The notes under the pieces are model-generated. The model saw only the letters and a list, made by a program, of their open reading frames with translations. It ran no database searches and was not told the DNA's origin. 64,000 bases of DNA. Source: Archaeoglobaceae archaeon (lineage in GTDB: Archaea; Halobacteriota; Archaeoglobi; Archaeoglobales; Archaeoglobaceae). Numbering within the stretch: position 1 is the stretch's first letter; each line of letters starts with the position of its first letter. The DNA lies in assembly GCA_027028145.1 (NCBI GenBank), contig JALVJV010000021.1, positions 124,001 through 188,000 on the forward strand. The letters are read 5' to 3'. A program made the translations under genes and the position numbers. Positions 8,672 to 17,750 of this stretch are shown here, one piece after another.

Positions 8672-9916
8672 ATGACTGATGTCGAGTTGCCCGAAACTCC
8701 TTTGCTTGACGAATTAGAAAAGGGTCCATGGCCCTCTTTTGTAAAGGAGATTAAGAGAGCCGCTATTGAGCAGGAAAAGGCTATGAAAGCCGGTAAGAAG
8801 ATTAAGCTACCCGGTGCCGCTAAGGGTCTTTTGAAGGTTCTCGAACTCGCATATAAGGAGAAGAGAACACACTGGAAGCACGGTGGTATCGTAGCCGTCG
8901 TCGGATACGGTGGTGGAGTTATCGGTAGATACTGCGACCTCGAAGATAAAGTTCCAGAAGTCTGGCACTTCCACACCATGAGAATTAACATGCCCTCCGG
9001 TTGGTTCTATCAAACTAAAGCGTTGAGGGCCATTTGCGATGCTTGGGAGAAGTGGGGTTCTGGTTTAACGAACTTCCACGGTTCGACTGGAGACATAATC
9101 CTGCTTGGAACGAGAACCGAGTATCTCCAGCCGATGGCTAACGCTTTGGCTTACCTCGACAAGCTCTACGGTTCACCAGCCCCGTTCGACATCGGTGGTT
9201 CTGGTTCTGACTTGAGAACTCCTTCAGCGTGCATGGGTCCGGCGTTGTGTGAGTTCGCGTGCTACGACACGTTGAAAGCTTGCTACGAGTTCACGATGAG
9301 GTATCAGAACGAGCTCCACAGACCGATGTGGCCATACAAGTTCAAGATCAAGTGCTCTGGATGTCCGAACGACTGTGTTGCCGCTAAGGCTAGATCGGAC
9401 TTCGCTATCATCGGGACCTGGAAGGACGAGATCCAGATCGATCAGGAAGCCGTTAAAGAGTATGCGAAGGTAATCGACATTGAAAAGCAGGTTGTAAAGA
9501 AGTGCCCGACCGGTGCGATGAGCTGGGACGGCAAGGAGTTGAAGATCGACAACAGGGAGTGCATAAGATGCATGCACTGCATAAACGTAATGCCGAAGGC
9601 TTTGAAGCCGGGTAAGGAGAGGGGTGCTACGATCCTAATCGGTGGTAAGGCTCCATTCGTAGATGGAGCCATCATCGGCTGGGTTGCGATTCCATTCATA
9701 CCGGAGAACGAGTTGATCGAGAAGTGCTGTGAAGTTCTTGAAGCAATCTGGGAGTGGTGGGACGAGGAAGGTAAGTTCAGAGAGAGAGTCGGAGAGCTCA
9801 TCTGGAGAAAGGGTATGGACGAGTTCCTGAAGGTCATAAACCAGAAGGCGGATGTTAGGATGGTTTACGCTCCGAGAAACAACCCGTTCATATTCTGGAG
9901 AGAGTTGAACCAGTAA
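8672..9916 (+). CDS. dsrA: Dissimilatory sulfite reductase alpha subunit
   Basis: 414 residues. The siroheme/[4Fe-4S] ligands appear as [13 protein letters not shown] near residue 190 and KCSGCPNDC near residue 230. An inserted ferredoxin domain follows (CIRCMHC near residue 290). The second cluster in this insert shows CPTGA earlier and [10 protein letters not shown] here. With DsrB it forms the alpha2-beta2 enzyme that reduces sulfite in the last steps of sulfate respiration. Length and order match the Archaeoglobus enzyme. The first ATG with a strong GGGAGGTGA just upstream fixes the start. dsrB follows after a short gap. Confidence 0.97.
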   Translation: MTDVELPETPLLDELEKGPWPSFVKEIKRAAIEQEKAMKAGKKIKLPGAAKGLLKVLELAYKEKRTHWKHGGIVAVVGYGGGVIGRYCDLEDKVPEVWHFHTMRINMPSGWFYQTKALRAICDAWEKWGSGLTNFHGSTGDIILLGTRTEYLQPMANALAYLDKLYGSPAPFDIGGSGSDLRTPSACMGPALCEFACYDTLKACYEFTMRYQNELHRPMWPYKFKIKCSGCPNDCVAAKARSDFAIIGTWKDEIQIDQEAVKEYAKVIDIEKQVVKKCPTGAMSWDGKELKIDNRECIRCMHCINVMPKALKPGKERGATILIGGKAPFVDGAIIGWVAIPFIPENELIEKCCEVLEAIWEWWDEEGKFRERVGELIWRKGMDEFLKVINQKADVRMVYAPRNNPFIFWRELNQ

Positions 9917-9931
9917 TAGGGGGTGTTTTGT

Positions 9932-11062
9932 GTGGTTGCGCAGGAAGTTGAGAAAGAACCGGAAGAGACCGTTGAGATAAAAACGGATTTCGGTCCACCG
10001 CACTACGAGATAATGCTCCATCCGATAATTAAGAAGAATTACGGAAAGTGGAAGTATCACGAGGTCGTTAGACCGGGTGTCATTAAGAGGGTCGCGGAGT
10101 CTGGAGATGTCCTATACGTCGTAAGGTTCGGTTCACCGAGATTGCTCAGCGTCTATACCGTTAGAGACATCTGCGACATCGCCGATAAGTATTCCGACGG
10201 TTACCTCAGGTTCACGAGCAGGCATAACGTTGAGTTCTTCCTAACCGATCCCGACAAGATCGAGCCTCTAATTCAGGAGGTTCAGGAGAAGTTGGGATTC
10301 CCGTGCGGTGGAACTTGGGATGCCACGAAAGGAGAATACGGATTGTCGAACATCGTTCACACTCAGGGTTGGGTTCATTGCCACACACCGGCTACGGACG
10401 CTTCGGGTATCGTAAAGTCGGTTATGGACGAATTGTATGACTACTTCACGGACCACAAGCTCCCGGCCCTCTGCAGAATCTCACTTGCTTGCTGTGCGAA
10501 CATGTGTGGAGCCGTTCACGCATCGGACATCTCGATGGTCGGTGTCCACAGAAAGATACCCAAGATCGACGACGACGCTGTTAGAAGGACGTGTGAGATT
10601 CCGTCAACAGTAGCCGCATGCCCAACCGGAGCTCTGAAGCCGGACATGAAGAGGAAGACCGTAATCTTGGACAAGGACAAGTGCATGTATTGCGGTAACT
10701 GTTACACGATGTGTCCGGGAATGCCGATCTTCGACCCAGAAAACGACGGTGTCGCTGTCTTGGTTGCTGGTAAGATCTCCGACGCAAGATACCCGCCGCA
10801 ACTCTCGAAGGTCGTAGTTCCATGGTTGCCGAACAACCCGCCGAGATGGCCTGAGGTCGTTCAGACCGTTAAGAAGATCCTCGAAACTTGGGCAACGCAT
10901 GCTGAGAAATACGAGAGAATTGCCGAGTGGGTTCACAGAATCGGCTGGGAGAGGTTCTTCGAGCTGACGGGCTTGGAATTCACTGAGAAGCTCATCGACG
11001 ACTACAAGAGAACGCCATACATCTACGCATCATACAGAACATCGGCTGCATTTAGATGGTAA
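9932..11062 (+). CDS. dsrB: Dissimilatory sulfite reductase beta subunit
   Basis: About 376 residues. Motifs include TRHNVEFF-like SRHNVEFF, the cluster ligands [16 protein letters not shown] and a ferredoxin insert with CPTGA and [12 protein letters not shown]. It is the DsrA partner. The frame opens with GTG at 9923, but the bases there form the GGGGGTG ribosome site, so the second GTG at 9932 is the probable start. It follows dsrA by 15 bases in the same transcript. The beta subunit carries the functional siroheme in characterised enzymes; the substrate-facing residues were not individually checked. Confidence 0.96.
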   Translation: MVAQEVEKEPEETVEIKTDFGPPHYEIMLHPIIKKNYGKWKYHEVVRPGVIKRVAESGDVLYVVRFGSPRLLSVYTVRDICDIADKYSDGYLRFTSRHNVEFFLTDPDKIEPLIQEVQEKLGFPCGGTWDATKGEYGLSNIVHTQGWVHCHTPATDASGIVKSVMDELYDYFTDHKLPALCRISLACCANMCGAVHASDISMVGVHRKIPKIDDDAVRRTCEIPSTVAACPTGALKPDMKRKTVILDKDKCMYCGNCYTMCPGMPIFDPENDGVAVLVAGKISDARYPPQLSKVVVPWLPNNPPRWPEVVQTVKKILETWATHAEKYERIAEWVHRIGWERFFELTGLEFTEKLIDDYKRTPYIYASYRTSAAFRW

Positions 11063-11106
11063 AGCGTATATACACCTTTTTCAAATTTTTATATTGGTGA
11101 CCCAAA

Positions 11107-11346
11107 ATGACCGAGGAAGTTAATAAGGAAGAGTTGAAACAGAAGGTTTTGGAATACCTCGCAAAGAAGCCTTGGCAGGTTAGGGATCTCGCAAAAGTCT
11201 TGAGAGTTAAGAAGAGGGAGCTCGATAAGATAGTTCAGGAGCTTATAAACGAAGGAAAGGCCGCGTATTGGTCATCGGGTTCGACAACCTACGTAACTAC
11301 GAAAGATAAGCTTGAGGAAATGGAGAAGAAGAGATCCGGAACGTGA
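11107..11346 (+). CDS. dsrD: DsrD, small sulfite-reductase-associated protein
   Basis: 79 residues, lysine/glutamate rich with a winged-helix pattern: KKPWQVRDLAKVL, RELDKIVQEL and YWSSGSTTYVT. It matches DsrD in length and position directly after dsrB. DsrD from sulfate reducers is reported to bind to and stimulate DsrAB; the fold alone would also allow nucleic acid binding. It lies 44 bases after dsrB. The stretch CAAATTTTTATATTGGTGA just before it holds a TATA-like element and a GGTGA ribosome site, so it may also have its own promoter. Confidence 0.9.
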   Translation: MTEEVNKEELKQKVLEYLAKKPWQVRDLAKVLRVKKRELDKIVQELINEGKAAYWSSGSTTYVTTKDKLEEMEKKRSGT

Positions 11347-11347
11347 T

Positions 11348-11376
11348 CTCTTCTATTCTTTTTGTCCTTATTTTCA
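11348..11376 (+). terminator. T-rich terminator after dsrABD
   Basis: Directly after the dsrD stop, the plus strand has repeated pyrimidine runs (TTCTATTCTTTTTG, then TTATTTTC). Archaeal RNA polymerase terminates at such T-runs without needing a hairpin. The ferredoxin promoter follows immediately, which supports a transcript end here. Confidence 0.5.
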
Positions 11377-11391
11377 ATTAAAAAACAAAAA

Positions 11392-11430
11392 GATTTAAAT
11401 ACATGCCGGCTATAGCGTCAAAAGGGTGAT
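11392..11430 (+). promoter_or_regulatory. Ferredoxin promoter and ribosome binding site
   Basis: TATA box GATTTAAATA at 11392-11401, with a BRE-like run of A and C upstream. The Shine-Dalgarno GGGTGAT at 11424-11430 lies 3 bases before the ferredoxin ATG. The gene can therefore be expressed separately from dsrABD. Confidence 0.65.
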
Positions 11431-11433
11431 GTT

Positions 11434-11625
11434 ATGCCAGAGATTAAGGTAGATCCCGACAAGTGTGACGGTTGTGGAGAATGCGTCGGTGTCTGTCCGG
11501 GAGAGGTTTTCGAGATCGGTGAGGACGGAAAATCACATCCTGTAAGACCGGAAGACTGTCAGGAGTGCTGTTCTTGTGTTGAAACTTGCCCGAACGGCGC
11601 TATATCTGTCGACGTCTGCGAGTAA
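11434..11625 (+). CDS. Two-cluster [4Fe-4S] ferredoxin at the dsr locus
   Basis: 63 residues. Two cluster motifs: [12 protein letters not shown] near residue 10 and, later, CQECCSCVETCP. The first is a standard CxxCxxCxxxCP. The second has CxxC-CxxxCP spacing with an extra cysteine. The protein is acidic. It probably delivers electrons in sulfite reduction or a related step; its position after dsrABD is the same in Archaeoglobus fulgidus as I recall it. It has its own promoter. Confidence 0.9.
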   Translation: MPEIKVDPDKCDGCGECVGVCPGEVFEIGEDGKSHPVRPEDCQECCSCVETCPNGAISVDVCE

Positions 11626-11663
11626 CCCTTAAACTTTTTTTATTTATAAGAGCGGCTTCCTTG

Positions 11664-11719
11664 GACAATCGCCTCTTGAAAAGTCAATTGTCGAAGATAC
11701 ATTCGATAGATTTATAAAT
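11664..11719 (+). promoter_or_regulatory. Promoter and possible operator of the HMG-CoA operon
   Basis: TATA box TTTATAAAT at 11711-11719 sits 22 bases before the ATG at 11741, implying a leaderless mRNA. Just upstream are two inverted repeats: GACAAT at 11664-11669 with ATTGTC at 11687-11692, and TCGAA at 11691-11695 with TTCGA at 11702-11706. The second abuts the TATA box and is a plausible operator for the HTH protein encoded first in the operon. Autoregulation is an inference. Confidence 0.45.
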
Positions 11720-11740
11720 TGTTCGTGTAAGTAGACGATT

Positions 11741-12436
11741 ATGGACTCAATCATCAAAGCGTTAGCTGACAAGATCTCCGGAGATATCGTTTTTTCAGAC
11801 ACCCCCGGAAAAACTATCAAAAAGTGGAGGCAGATATTCGAAATTTCCCAAAAGGAGTTGGCTCAAAAGCTTGGAGTTTCTCCTTCCGTTATCAGCGACT
11901 ACGAAAGCGATAGGAGGAAATCGCCGGGTGTAAACTTTATCAGAAGGATAATCGAAGCCATGCTCGAAATCGACAAGGAGAGAGGTTTCAAAACCGTATC
12001 CAAGTATAGGGACATTCTGAGCGGGTTTAAGCTTGACGTCATAATAGACATGAGGGAGTTCGATGAGTTGATCGGCGTAAATGAGCTTGCGAAAGTCGTG
12101 GATGGTGTCATGCTCACCGATTTCGACAAGCTCATAAGCGGTTATACAATAGTGGACAGTATCAAGGCAATACTCTCCCTAAACGCCTACGACTTCTACA
12201 GATTATACGGTTTCACAACCGAAAGGGCTTTGATATTCACCAAAGTATCGACGGGCAGATCTCCGATGGTTGCCGTTAGGGTTGCGAACCTGAAGCCGGC
12301 TGTGGTCGTTCTTCACGGCATAAATGCCGAGGATGTTGATAGGATAGCCATCAAGCTCGCAGAGATAGAGAGGATACCTCTCATAGCAACTCAGATGCCG
12401 CTCGATGACATGATAAAGGCTCTGAGAAACATATGA
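11741..12436 (+). CDS. XRE-type HTH transcriptional regulator (COG1709-like)
   Basis: 231 residues. The helix-turn-helix lies near residues 30-85: WRQIFEISQKELAQKLGVS then PSVISDYESDRR. The C-terminal 140 residues form a separate domain of unknown ligand, ending in LIATQMPLDDMIKALRNI. This family is commonly found directly before archaeal HMG-CoA synthase and thiolase genes. Here the synthase begins 9 bases downstream. A role as operon regulator sensing an isoprenoid or acetyl-CoA metabolite is plausible but not shown. Confidence 0.85.
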   Translation: MDSIIKALADKISGDIVFSDTPGKTIKKWRQIFEISQKELAQKLGVSPSVISDYESDRRKSPGVNFIRRIIEAMLEIDKERGFKTVSKYRDILSGFKLDVIIDMREFDELIGVNELAKVVDGVMLTDFDKLISGYTIVDSIKAILSLNAYDFYRLYGFTTERALIFTKVSTGRSPMVAVRVANLKPAVVVLHGINAEDVDRIAIKLAEIERIPLIATQMPLDDMIKALRNI

Positions 12437-12445
12437 GGTGGTATC

Positions 12446-13483
12446 ATGGTCGGTATAGTATCCTACGGAACATACATTCCGAAATTCAGAATAAAGGTGG
12501 AAGAAATAGCAAGGATATGGGGGGAAAATGCGGAGACGATAAAGAACGGATTGGGTATTCTGCAGAAATCCGTTCCGGACTTCGACGAAGATACCGCAAC
12601 GATTGCAGTTGAAGCTGGGCGGGAAGCAGTTAGGAGGGCTAGAATAGATCCAAAGGAGATAGGTGCCGTATATGTCGGAAGCGAATCCCATCCTTACGCA
12701 GTGAAACCTACTGCTACGATAGTCGGCGAAGCGCTTGGAGTCGGTAACGAATACTTCGCCGCCGACTTGGAATTCGCTTGCAAGGCTGGAACGGCCGGAA
12801 TTCAGATATGCATGGGACTCGTTAAGGCTGGAATGATCAAATACGGCTTGGCTATAGGAGCTGATACGAGCCAAAGCAGACCCGGGGATGCGTTGGAATA
12901 TTCAGCGGCAGCTGGCGGAGCCGCAGTTGTAATAGGAAACGATGGGGTGATAGCCGAAATCGAGGGAACTTACTCGTTCACATCAGATACTCCGGATTTC
13001 TGGAGGAGGGAGGGTCAGCCCTACCCAAGCCATGGAGGTAGGTTTACCGGAATACCAGCTTACTTCAGGCATATAACTTCAGCCGCTAAGGGATTAATGG
13101 AGGAACTGGGCTTGAAGCCATCCGATTTCAGTTATGCGGTCTTCCATCAGCCTAACGGAAAGTTTCCGGTTAGGGTGGCGAAGATGCTGGGATTCAGCAC
13201 GGAACAGATAAAGCAAGGGCTCGTCGTTTCGCACATCGGAAACACATATTCCGGATCATCCCTGCTCGGGCTTTGTGCCGTTTTGGATGAAGCAAAGCCG
13301 GGAGATAGAATCCTCTTGGTTTCATTTGGCTCTGGAGCCGGAAGCGATGCCTTCTCATTGATCGTTACTGACGAAATCGATGACTTCGAAAGAACGCCGA
13401 AGGTCTGGGATAAGGTTATGAGTGGAGAGTTCATAGATTACGGGCTCTACGTTAAGCTTAGGAGGAAGATAAAGTTCGGGTGA
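12446..13483 (+). CDS. Hydroxymethylglutaryl-CoA synthase, archaeal type
   Basis: 345 residues, the usual archaeal length. N-terminal [16 protein letters not shown], catalytic cysteine region [14 protein letters not shown] near residue 112, and a later FHQPNGKFP histidine motif. Acetoacetyl-CoA plus acetyl-CoA gives HMG-CoA, the entry to archaeal lipid isoprenoids. In archaea the enzyme forms a complex with the thiolase and DUF35 protein encoded immediately downstream, which channels acetoacetyl-CoA. A GAGGTGG ribosome site lies just before the ATG. Confidence 0.95.
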   Translation: MVGIVSYGTYIPKFRIKVEEIARIWGENAETIKNGLGILQKSVPDFDEDTATIAVEAGREAVRRARIDPKEIGAVYVGSESHPYAVKPTATIVGEALGVGNEYFAADLEFACKAGTAGIQICMGLVKAGMIKYGLAIGADTSQSRPGDALEYSAAAGGAAVVIGNDGVIAEIEGTYSFTSDTPDFWRREGQPYPSHGGRFTGIPAYFRHITSAAKGLMEELGLKPSDFSYAVFHQPNGKFPVRVAKMLGFSTEQIKQGLVVSHIGNTYSGSSLLGLCAVLDEAKPGDRILLVSFGSGAGSDAFSLIVTDEIDDFERTPKVWDKVMSGEFIDYGLYVKLRRKIKFG

Positions 13484-13487
13484 TAGC

Positions 13488-14648
13488 ATGAGGAGAGTTG
13501 CGGTTATCGGCGTTGGATGCTCGAAATTCGGGGAGCTTTGGGACATGAGCTTTAGGGATATAGTTCTTTCAGCCGGGATCGAAGCGCTTGAAGATGCAAA
13601 TCTCGAAGGCAGGGAGATCGATGCGATATACGTTGGAAACATGAGCGGCGGAAGGTATCTCGCTCAGGAGCACATATCCGCATTGATAGCCGATTACGCC
13701 GGTTTAGCTGAGTTGCACATCCCTTCAACGAGGGTTGAAGCCGGAGATGCGAGCGGAGGCTTGGCTTTAAGGCAAGCATACATGGCTGTGGCTTCCGGCA
13801 TGCACGATATAGTCATAGCGGCCGGGGCTGAAAAGGTGACAGACGTTGGCGCTGAGATGGCTATGGATATCCTATCCTCTTCAGCGGATAGGGAATGGGA
13901 AGTGTTCTGCGGTGCAAACCTGCCGGCTCTGTTTGCTATGATCGCAAGACTGCACATGGAGAAGTTCGGAACTAAACCGGAAGATCTTGCTAAGGTCAGC
14001 GTTAAGAATCACAGGAACGCAACGCTGAATCCGAAGGCACAGTTCAGAAGGGAGATTTCACTCGAAGTCGCTCTGAATTCGCCTTACGTAGCAGAACCAT
14101 TACGATTGTTCGATTGTGCTCCGATTTCGGATGGGGCATCGGTTGTAATATTGGCGAGCGAGGAGGTTGCGAAGAAATACACGGATACGCCAGTCTATAT
14201 CTCAGCATGCTGTCAGGCGAGCGATTACATAGCTCTGCACAGCAGAAGGGATATAACGACGATGGACGCCGTTGTTCACGCTTCGAAGCAGGCTTACAAG
14301 CAGGCTGGTATAGAGCCCAAGGATATAGATGTTGCGGAAGTCCACGATTCTTTCACTATAGCGGAGATAATCGCATACGAAGATCTGGGATTCGTTGAGA
14401 AGGGAAGGGGGGCTGAGCTGATAAGAGAGGGAGTTACGGAGCTCGATGGAGAAATTCCGGTTAATCCTTCGGGCGGTTTGAAGGCTTGCGGGCATGCCAT
14501 AGGAGCTACGGGAATAAGGCAGGCTGTGGAGATAGTTCTTCAGCTTAGGGGGGATGCCGGAAAGAGGCAGGTTGATGCCGAAAGGGGTTTGGCTTTGAAC
14601 ATCGGCGGAACCGGTGCAACGGCTGTAGTTACTATCTTTGAGAGGTGA
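13488..14648 (+). CDS. Acetyl-CoA C-acetyltransferase (thiolase), HMG-CoA complex subunit
   Basis: 386 residues. Thiolase features include [15 protein letters not shown] around the nucleophile region (non-canonical: GDASG), [13 protein letters not shown], and the C-terminal [17 protein letters not shown] with catalytic cysteine/histidine context. It condenses two acetyl-CoA molecules. In the archaeal thiolase/HMG-CoA synthase complex this unfavourable reaction is driven by direct transfer to the synthase. It starts 4 bases after the synthase stop, with GGGTGATAGC as ribosome site, and its end precedes the DUF35 start by 4 bases. Confidence 0.93.
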   Translation: MRRVAVIGVGCSKFGELWDMSFRDIVLSAGIEALEDANLEGREIDAIYVGNMSGGRYLAQEHISALIADYAGLAELHIPSTRVEAGDASGGLALRQAYMAVASGMHDIVIAAGAEKVTDVGAEMAMDILSSSADREWEVFCGANLPALFAMIARLHMEKFGTKPEDLAKVSVKNHRNATLNPKAQFRREISLEVALNSPYVAEPLRLFDCAPISDGASVVILASEEVAKKYTDTPVYISACCQASDYIALHSRRDITTMDAVVHASKQAYKQAGIEPKDIDVAEVHDSFTIAEIIAYEDLGFVEKGRGAELIREGVTELDGEIPVNPSGGLKACGHAIGATGIRQAVEIVLQLRGDAGKRQVDAERGLALNIGGTGATAVVTIFER

Positions 14649-14652
14649 TGGG

Positions 14653-15051
14653 ATGCTTCCGAGGTTTTGGAGGAAGATAAAGTATAGGTATAATCTTGTC
14701 GGGACATATTGCGAGAACTGCGGGACTTACTACTATCCGCCACGCAACCTATGCCCGAAATGCAGGAGGAAGAGCAGGATAAAGGAGGTTCAGCTTAGCG
14801 GAAAAGGAAAAGTCATCAGCTACTCCGTAGTCCACGATGCCCCGGAAAACTTTAAAATGATGAAGCCATACGTCGTAGCTTTGATTCAGCTCGATGAGGG
14901 GCCGGTGATTACTTCTCAACTGGTATGTAAGCCTGAGGAGGTCAAAATCGGGATGAGGGTGAAGGCTGTCTTCAGAAAATACGGCGAAGAGGGGGAGAGC
15001 GGGATAATATACTACGGAACGAAGTTCGTTCCGGATGAAAAAATAGGTTAA
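14653..15051 (+). CDS. DUF35 OB-fold/zinc-ribbon protein, scaffold of the thiolase-HMG-CoA synthase complex
   Basis: 132 residues from the ATG at 14653. The frame extends to a TTG at 14638, but that lies in the thiolase gene and the GAGGTGATGG ribosome site favours 14653. The zinc rubredoxin-like part is CENCGTYYYPPRNLCPKC near residues 20-37, followed by an OB-fold (GKGKVISYSVV). Such proteins bridge thiolase and HMG-CoA synthase. The stop overlaps the convergent UPF0173 gene by 4 bases. Confidence 0.88.
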   Translation: MLPRFWRKIKYRYNLVGTYCENCGTYYYPPRNLCPKCRRKSRIKEVQLSGKGKVISYSVVHDAPENFKMMKPYVVALIQLDEGPVITSQLVCKPEEVKIGMRVKAVFRKYGEEGESGIIYYGTKFVPDEKIG

Positions 15052-15725
15052 ACCTCCAAACTTTCTCCCGGCTTTAGAATTACGACTTTAACCCCCATTT
15101 TCTCCGCTTTTTCCTTAAACTCCTCTGGATTCTGCTTTATCGGCGGGAAAGTGTTGTAGTGCATCGGAATTACTATCTCGGGCTTTATCAGCTCGATAGC
15201 CTTCAGAGCACCTTTTATACCCATGGTGTAGAAATCCCCTATCGGAAGCAAAGCAACCTTTGGCTTGTATAGCTCTCCTATGAGTTGCATATCCATGAAT
15301 ACATCCGTATCTCCGGCATGATAAACGCTTATGCCATCCATTTTTACAACGAAGCCCACGGGATCTCCGGCGCTGATTATCTCGTTCTCAACCACATCCG
15401 CTGAGTGAACGGCTTTTACCATCGTAACCTCAACATCCTCAAGCTTTGCGGTTCCTCCGATGTTCATTCCGATCGTTTCGGCCCCTTTCCTGCCGAGCAA
15501 AACCGATAGCTCGTATATGCAGATTATGGGTGCTTTGCATCTCTTCGAAATTTCGACCGCATCGCCCAAGTGATCTCCGTGTCCGTGCGTAACCAAGATC
15601 AGATCCGCGTCAACTTCATCCGGCTTAACCGGCGACATGGGATTCCCTCTAAGAAACGGATCTATGAGTATCTTCTTCGATCCCTCAAGCAGAAATGCCG
15701 CGTGCCCGAGCCACGTTATCTTCAT
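15048..15725 (-). CDS. UPF0173-family metal-dependent hydrolase (metallo-beta-lactamase fold)
   Basis: 225 residues starting MKITWLGHAAFLL. Metal motif THGHGDHLGDA near residue 47, VHSAD, HAGDTDVF and MHYNTFPPI supply the two-metal site. The WxGHA(A/S)F N-terminus and length are typical of the UPF0173/UlaG-like group. The substrate is unknown. A TATA-like TTTTTATATGATC lies about 25 bases before the ATG on this strand, giving a near leaderless mRNA. Confidence 0.85.
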   Translation of the reverse strand: MKITWLGHAAFLLEGSKKILIDPFLRGNPMSPVKPDEVDADLILVTHGHGDHLGDAVEISKRCKAPIICIYELSVLLGRKGAETIGMNIGGTAKLEDVEVTMVKAVHSADVVENEIISAGDPVGFVVKMDGISVYHAGDTDVFMDMQLIGELYKPKVALLPIGDFYTMGIKGALKAIELIKPEIVIPMHYNTFPPIKQNPEEFKEKAEKMGVKVVILKPGESLEV

Positions 15726-15797
15726 ATTATTATATAATGCATGATCATATAAAAACGTTCCGTTATGTATTTAAATGTTTGAAGTCGTTAAGCGTTT

Positions 15798-16316
15798 ATG
15801 AGATCGTTTGCTTTGCTTCTGATCATCTCTCTTCTTTTTGTAGGTTGCTCCGAAAAGATTGAACACAAAGCTATGCCAACGCCATCGGTTTCCGAAAATT
15901 CGAAGGAAATTAAGGTTTACTTTTTCTACAGTCCCAAATGTCCGGCGTGTAGAATGGTAAAGCCATACATGAAACTGCTGAGGGAGAAGGTTAAAGGTGT
16001 GCACTTCGACTTCTGCAACGTTAATGATCCCAAAAATTGTTCGAGGGATAGCATAATGGTCGCCCACATGTATCCGTTCGAATACATTCCGACTGTGATC
16101 TTAATAGTCGGAAACAACGTTACAAAGCTTACCGGCAGTTACGAAGTCCTGAAGTTAGGTAAGATTCTCGAATCCTACGGCATAAAAACGCCCGAAGTCG
16201 TTTTCGGAAACGTCAGCTACAGCGTCGACGAATGCATAAGATGTCATGAGGAAAGGCACATTCCGCCGCCGTCGAACTTCACATGTTCCCACTGCTGTCA
16301 TAAAGCTCGGATTTGA
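15798..16316 (+). CDS. Lipoprotein with thioredoxin fold and C-terminal CxxCH-like motifs
   Basis: 172 residues. Residues 1-16 are a signal peptide ending in a lipobox LLFVGC, so cysteine 17 is the likely lipid anchor and the protein is exported. A thioredoxin-like domain follows with redox motif CPAC near residues 50-53 and the cis-proline region YIPTVIL. The last 30 residues hold CIRCH (146-150) and CSHCCH (163-168). CIRCH fits a haem c attachment site, while CSHCCH reads as CxxC or CxxxCH. Binding of haem or of a metal cannot be told apart. The 3' end overlaps convergent shikimate kinase by 38 bases. A TATA box GTATTTAAATG lies 25-35 bases upstream. Confidence 0.75.
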   Translation: MRSFALLLIISLLFVGCSEKIEHKAMPTPSVSENSKEIKVYFFYSPKCPACRMVKPYMKLLREKVKGVHFDFCNVNDPKNCSRDSIMVAHMYPFEYIPTVILIVGNNVTKLTGSYEVLKLGKILESYGIKTPEVVFGNVSYSVDECIRCHEERHIPPPSNFTCSHCCHKARI

Positions 16317-17130
16317 TTACGACTTCATCGCTCGGAGTTTCGGCGAGATTCGTCCAAACAACCTTACCGTATTCGCTCCAAATCCCTTCAACCTCTTTTA
16401 GCGAATCTTTACTTCCGAAGGCAACAAAAGTAGGTCCGTTGCCGGAAAGCCCGCAGAAGCATTCCAAATCCCTTACCTTTTCGATAACCTCAAACGGGTA
16501 TCCGATCCTGTCGCAGTAGTGCTTCGAGTTTAGTATCATCGCCTCCCTGTAATCGCCGTTCAAAGCCAACTCTACCGCTTTCCCAACGAGTTCGGGATTC
16601 CTTCTTATCTCATCGAGCGAAATTTTTCCTCTTCCCCATTCCGGAATCAAAATTAACGCCTTAGCACGTTTGAACTCCCAGCTTATCAACTTCATTTCCT
16701 TGTTGTTCGAAATAACTATGCCACCGAGGAGAGATGCGGAAGCATCATCGAACGCTCCGGTGTAGCTTATTCCGAGTTCGAGCGAGAGCTTCGCGTTAAG
16801 TCTTAAGATTTCGTGCGCGAGCAATCTAATGCCGAGATGCTTGTATACCGACAAAAGAAGGGCGTTCATGAAAGCGCTACTACTACCCAACCCGCTACCC
16901 TTCGGAATCTCGCTTTCTACTTCCACAGCACCCCTAATTCCGAACTCGGATAAAACCCTATCTACGATTTTGCTCTCCTTCTCTTCCCCGTTTTCGATCA
17001 ACAAACTACGCTTTAGGTCATCTTCGACCGAAAGCCTAACCTTTGTAAGTATATTTAAGCCGAATGCGCTTCCGTAGCCCAAAGCCAAGGCGTTGATTAT
17101 AGTTCCAGCCGCGTAAGCCTTCGACTTCAT
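16279..17130 (-). CDS. Archaeal shikimate kinase (GHMP family)
   Basis: 283 residues. GHMP kinase motifs: N-terminal AAGTIINALALGYGSAFG, phosphate loop IPKGSGLGSSSAFMNA near residue 82, and C-terminal LSGNGPTFVAFG. This is the archaeal-type shikimate kinase, unrelated to bacterial AroK, and makes shikimate 3-phosphate in aromatic amino acid synthesis. No other aro genes are nearby. It is divergent from cobY with a shared short promoter region. Confidence 0.9.
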   Translation of the reverse strand: MKSKAYAAGTIINALALGYGSAFGLNILTKVRLSVEDDLKRSLLIENGEEKESKIVDRVLSEFGIRGAVEVESEIPKGSGLGSSSAFMNALLLSVYKHLGIRLLAHEILRLNAKLSLELGISYTGAFDDASASLLGGIVISNNKEMKLISWEFKRAKALILIPEWGRGKISLDEIRRNPELVGKAVELALNGDYREAMILNSKHYCDRIGYPFEVIEKVRDLECFCGLSGNGPTFVAFGSKDSLKEVEGIWSEYGKVVWTNLAETPSDEVVIKSELYDSSGNM

Positions 17131-17149
17131 GCTTGACAGTTCGACCGAA

Positions 17150-17160
17150 GTTATATAACG
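17150..17160 (+). promoter_or_regulatory. TATA box of cobY
   Basis: GTTATATAACG is centred about 26 bases before the GTG at 17181. This spacing puts transcription start at the codon itself and supports 17181 rather than the TTG at 17133 as the start. Confidence 0.6.
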
Positions 17161-17180
17161 ATCACCGACATCGATTTTAC

Positions 17181-17750
17181 GTGATCGCTCTGCTTATGTG
17201 CGGCGGAAGGGGGAAGAGGCTTGGAATGGGTGAAAAGCCTCTCGTCAGGATTGAAAGGAGGTATCTGATAGACTACGTGCTTGACGAGCTATGGTTTTGC
17301 GAGGTTTACGGCGTCACTACGGCTTTTACTCCCAAAACCGAAAACTACTTAGAATCTCAGGGGGTAAGATGTCTCAGAACATCCGGAAAGGGTTACATCG
17401 AAGATTACGTTGAGGCAATTCTTAAGCTCGGTCTTTTTGAGCCAATTTTGATAGTTTCAGCCGATCTTGTAATTCTGCAGAGGGATTTAATTTTGAACGT
17501 CGCCGAATTCTACTTTAAAATCGATAAGCCAGCCTTAAAGGTGGTAAACACGAACGGCGAGCCCGTTGGTATAAACGTCATCGACGGAATGTTTTACGAT
17601 TGCGTTCAGGATGAGGAGCAGTATGTAGTCGATGATAACAAAGTTATAAATATAAACACGCCCGAAGATTTAATGAGAGCTCTATGCCTGATCCGTATGA
17701 AGAAAAGAGAAGGAGGATGGTGGAAAGACTTAGGGAGGAGCTCGGGATAA
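17181..17750 (+). CDS. cobY: Adenosylcobinamide-phosphate guanylyltransferase, archaeal CobY
   Basis: About 189 residues from the GTG at 17181; an upstream TTG at 17133 would add sequence unlike the family. Nucleotidyltransferase motif [12 protein letters not shown] near the N-terminus, then EKPLVRI, and [11 protein letters not shown] for the metal site. It adds GMP to adenosylcobinamide phosphate in cobalamin assembly or salvage. The last 67 bases overlap the pcm gene in another frame. It is one of the few B12-related genes here, with the methyltransferase at 7.8 kb. Confidence 0.8.
   Translation: MIALLMCGGRGKRLGMGEKPLVRIERRYLIDYVLDELWFCEVYGVTTAFTPKTENYLESQGVRCLRTSGKGYIEDYVEAILKLGLFEPILIVSADLVILQRDLILNVAEFYFKIDKPALKVVNTNGEPVGINVIDGMFYDCVQDEEQYVVDDNKVININTPEDLMRALCLIRMKKREGGWWKDLGRSSG

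Noticed and set aside
9224-9577. Long open frames antisense to dsrA and dsrB.
   Set aside because: They are shadows of a strongly conserved gene, without start signals or recognisable domains.
17133-17180. TTG start at 17133 for cobY.
   Set aside because: It would place the TATA box inside the coding region and add a non-family N-terminus.
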